Assembly (NCBI GenBank): GCA_910579645.1
Contig: CAJTVK010000005.1
Location: 1-64,000, forward strand
Length of the DNA stretch: 64,000 bases
Origin: an uncultured Lachnospiraceae bacterium
GTDB lineage: Bacteria > Bacillota > Clostridia > Lachnospirales > Lachnospiraceae
Direction: 5' to 3'
Within the stretch, counting starts at the first letter, position 1, and the number at the start of each line of letters is the position of its first letter. Below are positions 53,180 to 62,866 of the stretch, in pieces. The notes under the pieces are model-generated. The model worked only from the letters and a program-made list of their open reading frames with translations. It was not told where the DNA came from and ran no database searches. The translations under genes and the position numbers were made by a program.

Positions 53180-53607
53180 TGGGACAATACGACGATATCA
53201 TCCATCTTCCTCACCATGTATCCGCCAGGCATCCGCAAATGCCGGCCTCGGACCGGGCCGCACAATTTTCGCCGTTCGCCGCTCTGACCGGATATGAAGC
53301 CGCGATTGCCGAAACTGCCAGGCTGACCGACCGGAAACCGGAACTGGACGAAAGCAAAAAAGAAGAACTGGACATAAAGCTTCAGCTTATCAGAGAACAC
53401 CTTTCCATGAAGCCGCAGGCTGCCATCACCTATTTTGTCCCTGATTCCCGGAAAGAGGGAGGCTCCTACTTTCAGGTTACGGGAACCGTGAAAAAAATAG
53501 AAGATCGGGAACACCGGATTATCATGGAAAACGGAACTTCCATACCTTTCCATGATATTTATGAAATCAAAGGCTCCGTTGCGGAAAACATGGATGAAAT
53601 ACTATGA
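53179..53607 (+). CDS. YolD-like protein (142 aa)
   Basis: Contains the YolD-like domain: R-A-A-Q-F-S-P-F-A-A-L-T-G-Y near 27-40 and a C-terminal beta domain. YolD-like proteins are usually encoded next to UvrX-type polymerases and are thought to act with them. Coupled by a one-base overlap. Confidence 0.85.
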   Translation: MGQYDDIIHLPHHVSARHPQMPASDRAAQFSPFAALTGYEAAIAETARLTDRKPELDESKKEELDIKLQLIREHLSMKPQAAITYFVPDSRKEGGSYFQVTGTVKKIEDREHRIIMENGTSIPFHDIYEIKGSVAENMDEIL

Positions 53608-53659
53608 CAGTTCCTTAGGCTCTGAAGTCAGATGTAAAGATGAATTCCTTAACGGTTCC

Positions 53660-53959
53660 TTACCCGCCAATCCCGGACATTCTCCACTCATGCGCATAAT
53701 AGTTATACCTCAGCCGGAATGTTCTCTGCGTTCCGTATAAGGAGGCGGTACAGACAAAATTCGCCCCAAGGGAACTACGTTCCTGACTGGCAGAAACAAT
53801 CTTATCAATATGGATTGTTACGATTTCATCATTCCTGTCCTGAAACCGAAACCGCATGGGTGTGATTTTCCCGTTGGTATCCGTACATGATATCATCTGC
53901 ACCGGAATATCAACACATAAAATACTTTCCATCACAGACCTCCCGTTATTTTCCGTCAT
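53660..53959 (-). CDS. hypothetical protein (99 aa)
   Basis: Beta-rich small protein (V-D-I-P-V-Q, M-R-F-R-F-Q-D, later W-R-M-S-G). I recall similar small proteins near YolD genes in Lachnospiraceae, but cannot name a family. Convergent with yolD. Confidence 0.6.
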   Translation of the reverse strand: MTENNGRSVMESILCVDIPVQMISCTDTNGKITPMRFRFQDRNDEIVTIHIDKIVSASQERSSLGANFVCTASLYGTQRTFRLRYNYYAHEWRMSGIGG

Positions 53960-54186
53960 CAGACCATTTCATTCCTTCCCCCGCAAAACTCATTCTCCTA
54001 TCTATTATTCCGATTTACATATAATATATCACTTCCGCCCCTTTCCATTTATTGTCAGCAGAGCAGGGGCGCCAAGCAAACTAATTTTCCTTGATACCCC
54101 TGTTCTGCCGGCCTTTCATTTCCCATGCCTCTCTCTATCCGCATCAGCCGCAAATTTATGTATGGGGCATGCGGGCAAAGCCGCAG

Positions 54187-55800
54187 TCACCCCGTATACT
54201 TCTCTATTACCGCCCCCAGCCTCTCAGGATACTTTTCCGCCCATTCCTCATACAGCATCCCTTCCTTTTCCACCATTCTTCCCAGTTCTGCCAGAAATTC
54301 CGGAATATCTTCTGCCAGAATCGACTTGCCCATATCCGCAAGTACCTCCTTTCCCTGAACCGGGCAGCCTCCGGTAAAAACAGCGAATGCCGGTCTGGGT
54401 CCTTCCGGTGTCTGGCGGATGCCGCCACGGAAGCCTATCCTTCCGATCTGATGTGTTCCGCAGGAGGAAGGACAGCCGGAAATGTGTATCCTTGGAAGGA
54501 CGCCATCGGCAAAGCCTTCCCTGCGGACTCTTTCTATACAGGCATTTAATAATGCCTGAGAATCGCCGATGCCAACCTGGCAGACGGAAGCCCCGATACA
54601 GGCTACGGAAGTCTCGAAAAGAGTTTGGGCACCGTCTTTTGTGGCGGAGAGGATTTCCTCCGCTTCCGCGCCATTGCAGTTTACCACATAAAGTCCTTCT
54701 TTAGGAGTCAGACGAATCTCCACCCCTTCCATAGGTTTTATCAGATGATAAAGCCGGATGACCTGAGCAGGAGTGAGCATTCCGCCTGCGGGCTGATAAT
54801 ACACGGCATAAAGCCCCTCCTGCTTTTGCGGAACGACGCGCTTATCGGATAAAATATGGCTCTTCACGGGAGTTTTCTGCTTTGTGACAGGGCGCACGGC
54901 CTCCTGATATTCCTCTGAAGCCATATATTCCGAAAGTTCCGGAACTTGGCCGGATTGAGAAGCAGGGGCTGTCCCCCCGTTGTGTGATGCGACTATCTCT
55001 TCCAGCTTTTCCAGGTAAGCTTTCCGGAAGCCGTCCTCGCCTAATTCCTCCGCCATAAAACGGGTTCTTGACTTGGCGCGGTTTTCATAATTTCCATAAG
55101 CCACAAAGGTTTCTACCATGGCCTTGATGTAGTAAAGAATCTTATCGGGAGAAATATCTCTCGCAACGCAGATTCCAAGGGATGGTTTTATGCCCAGCCC
55201 TCCGGCCGCATAAACGTCAAAGGTATGGCCCGGCCCGGCCACAAAGCCCAAGTCACGGAAAGTCGCGTGGGTTTCATTTTCCGGCCGGGAAGAAAAACAG
55301 ACCTTCAGCTTACGCGGAAATTTCACTTCCTTGATAAAGCCCATCAGATATTCTCCCGCAGCAACGGCATAGGGCATTACATCAAAATATTCCTCCTTTT
55401 GAAGACCTGATAAAGGGGTGGCCATTACATTCCGAGGGAAATCCCCGCCGCCTCCCCGGGAAATCATTCCCGCCTGCCAAGCTTCTTTCATCAGATCACA
55501 TAGCTTCCCCGCTTCCAAATCATGTAGCTGGACGGACTGGCAGGTGGTCATTTTTAACCGTCCGATTTCGTATTTATCGATGCTCTCCGCAATGAATTTG
55601 AGTCTTTCCTTCGTAAGGCGGCCGCCGGCCATACGAAGCCGCAGCATGTGCTTCCGGCCGCCGCGCTGAGCATAGCTTCCAAAACCGCCGGAAAATTTCT
55701 TATATTCGGCCACAGAGAGTTCTCCCTTATGAAATTGCATGGTTTTTTCCCGAAATTCCTCAAGGTCGGGAAGGAATTCGGTGAAATAGTCTTTGGGCAT
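54187..55800 (-). CDS. siroheme nitrite/sulfite reductase-like protein (537 aa)
   Basis: Reduces sulfite or nitrite via siroheme and a [4Fe-4S] cluster. Two ferredoxin-like half domains (near 50-110 and 335-395). The cluster motif C-x5-C (A-C-I-G-A-S-V-C near 406) and C-x3-C (G-C-P-S-S-C-G-T-H near 447) is intact. Assignment to sulfite or nitrite is uncertain. The gap to the next gene holds a 166-bp repeat. Confidence 0.83.
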   Translation of the reverse strand: MPKDYFTEFLPDLEEFREKTMQFHKGELSVAEYKKFSGGFGSYAQRGGRKHMLRLRMAGGRLTKERLKFIAESIDKYEIGRLKMTTCQSVQLHDLEAGKLCDLMKEAWQAGMISRGGGGDFPRNVMATPLSGLQKEEYFDVMPYAVAAGEYLMGFIKEVKFPRKLKVCFSSRPENETHATFRDLGFVAGPGHTFDVYAAGGLGIKPSLGICVARDISPDKILYYIKAMVETFVAYGNYENRAKSRTRFMAEELGEDGFRKAYLEKLEEIVASHNGGTAPASQSGQVPELSEYMASEEYQEAVRPVTKQKTPVKSHILSDKRVVPQKQEGLYAVYYQPAGGMLTPAQVIRLYHLIKPMEGVEIRLTPKEGLYVVNCNGAEAEEILSATKDGAQTLFETSVACIGASVCQVGIGDSQALLNACIERVRREGFADGVLPRIHISGCPSSCGTHQIGRIGFRGGIRQTPEGPRPAFAVFTGGCPVQGKEVLADMGKSILAEDIPEFLAELGRMVEKEGMLYEEWAEKYPERLGAVIEKYTG

Positions 55801-56363
55801 AGTTCGGTATCCTCCTTTTTGTCAACATAAACCCGCTTGCAAAACGTACGGCAGGAACGGTTCCGCCTTCGGCTTCCCTGTTACGCACGGCATCCGCTGT
55901 CTATTCCTATTATTGACCAAGAGCGGATAAATACACCTTCCCGGTTAAAAATCCTTTCAACGACTCAACTGCTTTATGTACAAGCAGGAAAACTCTTCAC
56001 GACCCCTCTTCCGCCTTGCCCTGACGCAAACATCAAGCACTGATTACTCAAGGATTAATGCAATGATGTACTAGAGCGTGTTTGAAAATTCATTCCTGCC
56101 ATCTGTACGTCCCACTTTGCGTGATTTTTAACCCAAATTCAGTCAACGTAGCCCGCTACGCCTCCTTCATTTGGGTCAAAACTCGCACAAATTGTGACGC
56201 ACATCTGGCAGAAAGCAATTTTCAAACACGCTCTAGAAGACAGAAAAAAGGATATCAAAGGATTAATTTCCCTTGATACCCCTTTTTTCCTGCATTTCTG
56301 ACTATCGGATTTTTGGAAGATTCTTATTGCTTATCGTTCATGACGATTCATTTCCGAAGAAAC
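55801..56363. other. 563-base non-coding stretch
   Basis: No gene supported. Contains the 16-base string cggcttccctgttacg (55,870-55,885) shared with the phage part at 12,484, and the 166-bp inverted-repeat element at 56,071. Confidence 0.6.
56071..56236. repeat. 166-bp MITE-like hairpin element
   Basis: Perfect 20-bp terminal inverted repeats (ctagagcgtgtttgaaaatt). Inner imperfect pairing ctgccatctg / cagatg..., and a central tagcccgcta shared with the element at 44,327. No coding capacity. Sits just upstream of the reductase in a gene-free gap. Confidence 0.75.
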
Positions 56364-57110
56364 TTAATAGTTCACGATTTTTCCGAAATCCGGCTTCAAA
56401 GCTGCGCCGCCCACTAAGCCGCCGTCAATATCCGGCTGGCTGAACAGTTCCGGAGCCGTCGCCGCATTCACGGAGCCGCCGTACTGAATACGGATAGCGG
56501 CTGCGGTGGCATCGTCATAGATTTCTCCGATGCAGTCACGGATTGCTTTGCACACTTCCTGTGCCTGTTCCGTAGTTGCCGTCTTGCCTGTGCCGATTGC
56601 CCAGATAGGCTCATAAGCGATAACTGCCGTTGCTGCCTGCTCTGCCGTGACATTGAGGAACGCAATTTTAATCTGCTGACGGATCCAGTCAATGGTAATG
56701 CCCTGTTCCCGCTGTGTCAGAGATTCCCCGCAGCAGATAATCGGCGTAATGTTATGTTCAAATGCTTTCAGTACTTTCTTGTTCACTGTCTCATCGGTTT
56801 CCGCAAAATATTCCCTTCTCTCGGAGTGGCCGATGATTACATACTTCACGCCCGCGTCGGTAAGCATATTCGGGGAAATTTCTCCCGTATAAGCGCCCTT
56901 TTCCTCAAAATACATATTTTCCGCACCAATCTGGATATTGGTTCCTTTGGCTGCTTCCATTGCAGGAATAATGTCAATGGCAGGCACGCAGAATACTACA
57001 TCTGCTTCTTCCGTAGCTACCAACGGTTTCAATGTATTCACTAATTCCACTGCTTCGCTGGGAGTCATGTTCATCTTCCAGTTGCCGGCAATAATTTTCT
57101 TTCTGGCCAT
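56364..57110 (-). CDS. tpiA: triose-phosphate isomerase (248 aa)
   Basis: Interconverts DHAP and glyceraldehyde-3-phosphate. G-N-W-K-M-N near 8, G-H-S-E-R-R near 94 with the catalytic His, and [12 protein letters not shown] near 164 with the catalytic Glu. Follows pgk and gap: glycolytic cluster. Confidence 0.97.
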   Translation of the reverse strand: MARKKIIAGNWKMNMTPSEAVELVNTLKPLVATEEADVVFCVPAIDIIPAMEAAKGTNIQIGAENMYFEEKGAYTGEISPNMLTDAGVKYVIIGHSERREYFAETDETVNKKVLKAFEHNITPIICCGESLTQREQGITIDWIRQQIKIAFLNVTAEQAATAVIAYEPIWAIGTGKTATTEQAQEVCKAIRDCIGEIYDDATAAAIRIQYGGSVNAATAPELFSQPDIDGGLVGGAALKPDFGKIVNY

Positions 57111-57151
57111 TTTTTTCTCTCCTTTATTTATTCACTTTGCTTCTTTCGGCA

Positions 57152-57184
57152 GGCAGCCGCCCTTTCTGCACCCGGACGGCTGCC
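57152..57184 (-). terminator. hairpin between pgk and tpiA
   Basis: ggcagccg / cggctgcc, 8-bp perfect arms; moderately GC-rich. Downstream of pgk on the minus strand; may partly separate expression. Confidence 0.4.
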
Positions 57185-57219
57185 CCGTGAATCACATCCC
57201 CGCACTGCGGAGTCACTTA

Positions 57220-58443
57220 TTATTTATCGTCAGCCGCTACCACGCCCGGCAATTCCTTCCCCTCTAAGAATTCAAGGGAAGCGCCGCCGCCGGTGGAAAT
57301 ATGGCTCATCTTGTCGGCAAACCCTAACTGGTTCACTGCCGCCGCGCTGTCACCGCCGCCGATAATCGTCGTAGCGTCCGTCTCAGCCAAAGCCTTTGCC
57401 ACCGCTATCGTGCCTTTTGCAAGAATCGGATTCTCAAATACGCCCATAGGCCCGTTCCAAACAACGGTCTTCGCGGATTTCACTGCTTCCGCATACAGTT
57501 CTGCCGTCTTTTCACCGATGTCAAGACCTTCCATATCGGCAGGAATCTTGTCGGCATCTACCATGGATACTTCGATTTCCGCATCGATGGGATTCGGGAA
57601 GCCGGCTGCGATGGTGGTGTCTACGGGAAGCAGCAGTTTCTTACCTAATTTCTCCGCTTTCTCCATCATTTCCTTGCAGTAGTCAAGTTTCTCTTCGTCT
57701 ACCAGCGAATTGCCGATTTCATATCCCTTTGCCTTTAAGAAAGTGAATGCCATGCCGCCGCCGATGATAAGCGTGTCGCATTTCTCCAACAGGTTATTGA
57801 TGACATTCAGCTTATCCGCAACTTTTGCGCCGCCTAAGATTGCAACGAAAGGCCTTACCGGATTTTCTACGGCATTTCCGAGGAAATCTATTTCTTTCTG
57901 CATCAGGTAACCTACTGCACACTCGCCGCCCTTTGCACGCACTACATCCGTCACGCCGGCAACGGAAGCATGCGCCCTGTGGGAAGATCCGAATGCATCG
58001 CATACATATACGTCTGCAAGGTCAGCCAGTTCTTTACTGAACTCTTCGCCGTTCTTTGTCTCTTCTTTTCCGCGGAAACGGGTATTCTGGAGCAATACCA
58101 CATCTCCTTCTTTCATAGCCTCTACCGCTGCCGTAGCCGCTTCGCCTGTTACATTATAATCAGCCACGAAATTAACTTCTTTGCCAAGTTTCTCGGAAAG
58201 CCTCTTGGCAACCGGCGCCAAGGACTCGCCTTCGTTAGGGCCGTTCTTTACTTTGCCAAGGTGAGAGCAGAGAATCACTTTCCCGCCGTCCTTCAGCAGC
58301 TTCTGAATCGTAGGAAGCGCCGCTACAATACGGGTCTCGTCCGTAATCTCACCGTTCTTCAGCGGCACATTGAAGTCGCATCTTACAAGGACGCGCTTTC
58401 CGCTGACATTAATATCATCTACCGATTTCTTATTTAACCCCAT
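57220..58443 (-). CDS. pgk: phosphoglycerate kinase (407 aa)
   Basis: Makes ATP from 1,3-bisphosphoglycerate. Start [10 protein letters not shown] at 58,443, not the longer frame. R-C-D-F-N-V-P-L near 21; nucleotide motifs G-G-G-D-S-A-A-A-V and S-T-G-G-G-A-S-L-E at the C-terminus. Standard length. Confidence 0.97.
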   Translation of the reverse strand: MGLNKKSVDDINVSGKRVLVRCDFNVPLKNGEITDETRIVAALPTIQKLLKDGGKVILCSHLGKVKNGPNEGESLAPVAKRLSEKLGKEVNFVADYNVTGEAATAAVEAMKEGDVVLLQNTRFRGKEETKNGEEFSKELADLADVYVCDAFGSSHRAHASVAGVTDVVRAKGGECAVGYLMQKEIDFLGNAVENPVRPFVAILGGAKVADKLNVINNLLEKCDTLIIGGGMAFTFLKAKGYEIGNSLVDEEKLDYCKEMMEKAEKLGKKLLLPVDTTIAAGFPNPIDAEIEVSMVDADKIPADMEGLDIGEKTAELYAEAVKSAKTVVWNGPMGVFENPILAKGTIAVAKALAETDATTIIGGGDSAAAVNQLGFADKMSHISTGGGASLEFLEGKELPGVVAADDK

Positions 58444-58530
58444 GACTATGCCTCCAATAATAAAATAATTAATACATCTGTTTCTGTTTACGGCCGTCTG
58501 CCCGCAGCCCGAACGGCCAAAAGCAGGCTT

Positions 58531-58563
58531 ACAAAAAGGCCCGGTCCATAAGACCGGACCTTT
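58531..58563 (-). terminator. rho-independent terminator of gap
   Basis: On the minus strand aaaggtccggtc pairs with gaccgggcctttttg (12-bp stem, one G-T wobble), followed by TTTTTGT. Located between gap and pgk, so the two have separate transcripts, at least in part. Confidence 0.85.
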
Positions 58564-58621
58564 ATAGGTCTTTTTATGCCTACTCAGGGCAGCATCCTCT
58601 GCCCGGGACAATCTCCGCAGT

Positions 58622-59623
58622 TTATGCTAACTCAGAGAAATATTTGATTGTCCTTACCATCTGGCTTGTATAGGAGTTCTCATTGTCATACCATGAAACA
58701 ACCTGTACAAGATTGTCAGCGCCAACCATGGTCTGTGTAGCATCAAAGATAGAACCATAGGTGCTTCCTACGATGTCGGAGGAAACGATTTCATCTTCAT
58801 TGTATCCGAAGGACTCTGTAGCTGCTGCCTTCATAGCTGCATTGATTTCTTCCTTAGTTACGGATTTCTCAACCGTTGCAACCAAGATTGTGGTAGAACC
58901 TGTCGGTGTAGGAACACGCTGAGCGGAACCGATCAGCTTGCCGTTCAGTTCAGGGATAACAAGGCCGATTGCCTTTGCAGCGCCTGTGGAGTTAGGAACG
59001 ATATTGACAGCGCCTGCACGGCTTCTTCTCAGATCGCCTTTTCTCTGAGGTCCGTCAAGAATCATCTGATCGCCTGTATAAGCATGGATTGTGCTCATGA
59101 TACCGGATTTGATTCCAGCCAGGTCATTCAGTGCCTTAGCCATAGGAGCCAAGCAGTTTGTTGTGCAGGATGCAGCGGAAATAATTGTATCTTCCGGTTT
59201 CAATGTCTCATGGTTAACGTTGAAAACGATAGTAGGAAGATCATTTCCTGCAGGTGCAGAGATAACAACCTTGCGCGCGCCGGCATTGATATGAGCCTGT
59301 GCTTTGTCTTTGGATGTATAGAAACCGGTACATTCAAGAACAACGTCTACTTTCAGATCTCCCCAAGGAAGTTTGTTTGCATCTGCTTCTTTATAGATAG
59401 TAATAGTCTTTCCGTCAACGGTAATGGAATCTTCACCGGCTGTCACTGTGTCAGCTTTTGCATATTTGCCCTGTGAAGAGTCGTATTTCAACAAATGAGC
59501 CAACATCTTAGGGCTTGTCAAATCGTTGATTGCCACTACTTCGTATCCTTCTGCCCCAAACATCTGTCTGAAAGCAAGACGACCAATACGGCCGAAACCA
59601 TTAATTGCTACTCTTACTGCCAT
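58622..59623 (-). CDS. gap: glyceraldehyde-3-phosphate dehydrogenase (333 aa)
   Basis: Oxidises GAP with NAD. N-terminal G-F-G-R-I-G-R near 9; active-site S-A-A-S-C-T-T-N-C near 150; C-terminal W-Y-D-N-E-N-S-Y. Very strong ribosome site (aggagg) and an operator-like palindrome upstream. Confidence 0.97.
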   Translation of the reverse strand: MAVRVAINGFGRIGRLAFRQMFGAEGYEVVAINDLTSPKMLAHLLKYDSSQGKYAKADTVTAGEDSITVDGKTITIYKEADANKLPWGDLKVDVVLECTGFYTSKDKAQAHINAGARKVVISAPAGNDLPTIVFNVNHETLKPEDTIISAASCTTNCLAPMAKALNDLAGIKSGIMSTIHAYTGDQMILDGPQRKGDLRRSRAGAVNIVPNSTGAAKAIGLVIPELNGKLIGSAQRVPTPTGSTTILVATVEKSVTKEEINAAMKAAATESFGYNEDEIVSSDIVGSTYGSIFDATQTMVGADNLVQVVSWYDNENSYTSQMVRTIKYFSELA

Positions 59624-59658
59624 TTTAGTTTCCTCCTAAAAATGAATTTGTTTATACT

Positions 59659-59679
59659 ATTTTACAACCATTGTAAAAT
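59659..59679. promoter_or_regulatory. palindromic operator upstream of gap
   Basis: attttacaa-cca-ttgtaaaat, perfect 9-bp arms, 36 bases before the gap start. It lies within the likely promoter (ttgtca further upstream). Regulator unknown; the spacing resembles a redox or sugar repressor site. Confidence 0.55.
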
Positions 59680-59816
59680 GATTGACAAAATTTTATCAAC
59701 AACTTTATTTTACCTAATTTGTCCCAAAAATTCAAGACATAATTGAAAAATATTTACATTTTAACCTATATTTGTTATGGCGGGCCGGACGGCAAAATTC
59801 CGTCTATGCCGCAAGA

Positions 59817-60635
59817 TTATAATTTAATGTATTGCGGGACTCGTCCGGAAAATATGGCATAATATCGGAAGCCGCAGTTTTTCAGTATTTCTTCCGCACG
59901 GGAAAAGCTTTGGGCAATGCGTCCGGGCACATGTGCGTCGGAGCCTATGGTGACAGTCTCACCGCCCAGTTCCCGGTAACGCCGAATAATGTCCGTGCAG
60001 GGGTTGGGTTCTTTCAGTCCATAACCGATTCCTCCGGTATTGATTTCCAGCCCTTTTCCATGACAGGCCAGCCACTGCAGGATAGTGTCCAGTATTTCTT
60101 TGTATTTTGCGTAACCGTATTCCCTGTCCTTGTTTGGGCCGTACCGCACCACATAGTCCAGATGTCCGTATACGTCAAAATCACGGAACCTTTTTAAATT
60201 GTCCAAAATAGAGGCAAAATATTCGCCGTATGCCTCGCTCTCACTTCTCCCTTCATAAAAATACGGGTAGTAAGGGTCTTTCCGATTGCAGACATGGGAA
60301 GATGCAATGACGAAATCAAACGCATGCCCGTGCACATAATCTGTCAGTTTTTCCGAAATATGGGGCTGCACCCCGATTTCCACCCCATAGCCGACGGTTA
60401 TTCTGTCCGCATATTTCTCCCTGCACTTTTTCAGGCCGCGCCGGTAAGCGTCCGTATCCAGTTCAAACATGCCTGCCTCTTCCGGCTTTACATAGATGAA
60501 ATCCAAATCCATGTGCTCCGTAAAGCACATATGCGTCAAGCCCAGTTCCAACCCTTTCTTTACCATCTCCTCCATCGGAGTCTCGCAATCCCCCGAAAAA
60601 GAGGAATGTAAATGATAATCTGCCAACACTGCCAT
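59817..60635 (-). CDS. hisK: PHP-type histidinol-phosphatase HisK-like (272 aa)
   Basis: PHP metalloenzyme: D-Y-H-L-H-S-S-F-S-G near 6, F-T-E-H near 38, the A-S-S-H-V-C region near 110 and G-S-D-A-H near 233. Family removes phosphate from histidinol phosphate; no other his gene is adjacent, so the substrate could differ. Confidence 0.82.
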   Translation of the reverse strand: MAVLADYHLHSSFSGDCETPMEEMVKKGLELGLTHMCFTEHMDLDFIYVKPEEAGMFELDTDAYRRGLKKCREKYADRITVGYGVEIGVQPHISEKLTDYVHGHAFDFVIASSHVCNRKDPYYPYFYEGRSESEAYGEYFASILDNLKRFRDFDVYGHLDYVVRYGPNKDREYGYAKYKEILDTILQWLACHGKGLEINTGGIGYGLKEPNPCTDIIRRYRELGGETVTIGSDAHVPGRIAQSFSRAEEILKNCGFRYYAIFSGRVPQYIKL

Positions 60636-60744
60636 ACTCTGTCCCCCCGTCCCAATTCCGCGGCTTTCTTTTTCAATAATTTCAGGTACGAATATTCCGA
60701 TTTATTTTCCGATAACACAGGCAAAAATGCCGCCCTCCGAATAT

Positions 60745-61821
60745 TTATAAAATGGTTCCGCCGCCAAGAACATAGCCGTTTTCGTAGAAAACGGCTGCCT
60801 GCCCCGGAGTCACTGCCCGCACCGGTTCCCGGAAAATGCATCTGACCCTGTCCTCCCCTATCTTTTCCAAGCGGCAGGGAGTCCCTTTATGGGCATACCG
60901 GATTTTCACCATGGCATCCCTCGGTTCCTCCAAATTTTCCATCCCCATATAATGAATCTTGCCACAGGTCAGTTCCCCGGAAAATACATCATCGTTTTCC
61001 CCTATCATCACTTCGTTCGTCTCCGGACAGATCCGGGTCACAAACACCGGATGTCCCAGAGCCAGATTCAATCCCTTGCGCTGCCCCACCGTATAATGGG
61101 TAATGCCTTTATGGCGGCCTATGATTTCTCCCGAAGCCGTCACAAAATTTCCGGGACCGGGCACACATTCCCCTGCCTGCCGGTCTATGAAACCTGCATA
61201 ATCGTTGTCCGGAATAAAGCATATCTCCTGACTGTCCGGCTTATCCGCCACCGGCAGCCCCAGCTTCCGCGCAATCTCCCGAATCCGGCTTTTTTCATAA
61301 TCGCCTGCCGGCATCAGTGTATGCGACAGCTGATATTGCGTCAGACTGTACAAGGCATATGTCTGGTCTTTTGCCTCCGTCACCGAATTGCGCAAAGCAT
61401 AGCGGCCGTTCGGCAGCTTCTCCACTCTGGCATAATGGCCGGTGGCAATATAATCCGCACCCAACGCCAGGCTTCTTTGCAGAAGCGACTCCCATTTCAC
61501 ATAACGGTTACAGGCAATGCAGGGATTAGGCGTCCGTCCGTGCAGATATTCTTCCACAAAATAATCCGTCACCTTTTCCCGGAATTCTTTCCTGAAATTC
61601 ATCACATAATGCGGAATGCCAAGGAACTGCGCCGCCCTCCTTGCGTCCTCCACTGCGGAAAGTCCGCAGCAGCCGCCGTTCTCTTCCTTTGCTGCCTCGT
61701 CCTCGTCCTGCCAGACCTGCATCGTCACGCCTATGACCCGGTATCCCTGCTCCTGCAGCAAATATGCGGCCACTGACGAATCCACGCCTCCCGACATCCC
61801 TACCACCACTGTTTCCTTCAT
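60745..61821 (-). CDS. mnmA: tRNA 2-thiouridylase MnmA (358 aa)
   Basis: Makes s2U34 in tRNA for Lys, Glu and Gln. Start M-K-E-T-V-V-V-G-M-S-G-G-V-D-S-S at 61,821 with the PP-loop. Catalytic Cys in N-P-C-I-A-C near 101 and S-Q-E-I-C-F near 200. Neighbouring nifS and nifU supply sulfur. Confidence 0.95.
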   Translation of the reverse strand: MKETVVVGMSGGVDSSVAAYLLQEQGYRVIGVTMQVWQDEDEAAKEENGGCCGLSAVEDARRAAQFLGIPHYVMNFRKEFREKVTDYFVEEYLHGRTPNPCIACNRYVKWESLLQRSLALGADYIATGHYARVEKLPNGRYALRNSVTEAKDQTYALYSLTQYQLSHTLMPAGDYEKSRIREIARKLGLPVADKPDSQEICFIPDNDYAGFIDRQAGECVPGPGNFVTASGEIIGRHKGITHYTVGQRKGLNLALGHPVFVTRICPETNEVMIGENDDVFSGELTCGKIHYMGMENLEEPRDAMVKIRYAHKGTPCRLEKIGEDRVRCIFREPVRAVTPGQAAVFYENGYVLGGGTIL

Positions 61822-61823
61822 TC

Positions 61824-62318
61824 TCAAAACCCTTCCTGTCCTTCCAGAATCTCCCTCCAACAGCCCAGCAGCCTGTCCAGGGAGAATGCCGCATTGGCCG
61901 GGCTGGTAGACGGCAGTTTATGAATTTCCAGCCCCGTGCTTTCCCTGCAGAAACGGTTGTACAGCTGACAGGCCTTATCACCGTTCCCGTAAACCCTCTT
62001 GATGGAGCTGTTCCGCAGCAGCCCCGCAATGTCATTGGCTTCCACATCCCGGATGGAACTGTCGCTGGAGCCCTCAATTTCGCAAGTACGGATCACATCC
62101 CATATGGCAAAACCGTGCTTTAAGAGCAATGCTTTCTTCTCTTCTATGCTTTCCGGCACTTTCTCACCGGTAAGCCCCGCCAGCACCTTCCAGAACCGGT
62201 TCTGCGGGTGCCCGTAATAAAAGGCGCTTTCTCTGGATTTCACCGAAGGGAAAGTGCCCAGTATCAGTATTTCCGATTTCTTGTCATAAATCGGTTCAAA
62301 CGTATGCGTAACTTTCAT
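61824..62318 (-). CDS. DNA-deoxyinosine glycosylase, Mug/UDG superfamily (164 aa)
   Basis: Small uracil-DNA-glycosylase-fold protein: I-L-I-L-G-T-F-P-S near 18 and Y-G-H-P-Q-N-R-F-W near 35. Removes damaged bases such as hypoxanthine. C-terminal L-P-S-T-S-P-A-N-A is the family's DNA-binding loop. Ends 2 bases before the mnmA start. Confidence 0.85.
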   Translation of the reverse strand: MKVTHTFEPIYDKKSEILILGTFPSVKSRESAFYYGHPQNRFWKVLAGLTGEKVPESIEEKKALLLKHGFAIWDVIRTCEIEGSSDSSIRDVEANDIAGLLRNSSIKRVYGNGDKACQLYNRFCRESTGLEIHKLPSTSPANAAFSLDRLLGCWREILEGQEGF

Positions 62319-62337
62319 CTCAGCCTCTTATCGTGAA

Positions 62338-62778
62338 CTAATACTCTTCCCCTTCTTCCTCACCCTCATGGATATCCGACTTAGGCGGCTCCAGCCCCTC
62401 TATCTCTATCCCGTGCTTCTTTGCATAGTCCCACAACGCCGCATGGATTGCCTCTTCCGCCAGCAGGGAGCAGTGCACCTTCACCGGCGGCAGGCCGTCC
62501 AATGCTTCCATCACTGCCCGATTGGTTACTTTCATGGCTTCCTCAATGCTTTTCCCTTTTACCAGTTCCGTCGCCATGCTGCTGGTTGCCACGGCTGCGC
62601 CGCATCCGAACGTTTTAAACTTGCAGTCCCGTATGATGCCGTCGTCGTCAATATCCAAATATATCCTCATAATATCCCCGCACTTTGCATTGCCCACCGT
62701 ACCGACTCCGCTGGCATCCTCTATTTCCCCTACATTTCTCGGATTCTGAAAATGATCCATCACTTTTTCGCTATACAT
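62338..62778 (-). CDS. nifU: Fe-S cluster scaffold NifU/IscU (146 aa)
   Basis: Holds nascent iron-sulfur clusters. Cysteine ligands: A-K-C-G-D near 33, F-G-C-G-A near 59 and V-H-C-S near 102. Ends with an acidic tail (E-G-E-E-E-G-E-E-Y). Adjacent to nifS. Confidence 0.93.
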   Translation of the reverse strand: MYSEKVMDHFQNPRNVGEIEDASGVGTVGNAKCGDIMRIYLDIDDDGIIRDCKFKTFGCGAAVATSSMATELVKGKSIEEAMKVTNRAVMEALDGLPPVKVHCSLLAEEAIHAALWDYAKKHGIEIEGLEPPKSDIHEGEEEGEEY

Positions 62779-62866
62779 CTATGATTCCCTCTTTCTTTTT
62801 CCAAAACGTTTCCATTCCTTTCACGGCCCATAAATCCGCCCTCGGTTCTCCCGCTTCTCCTTCGGC

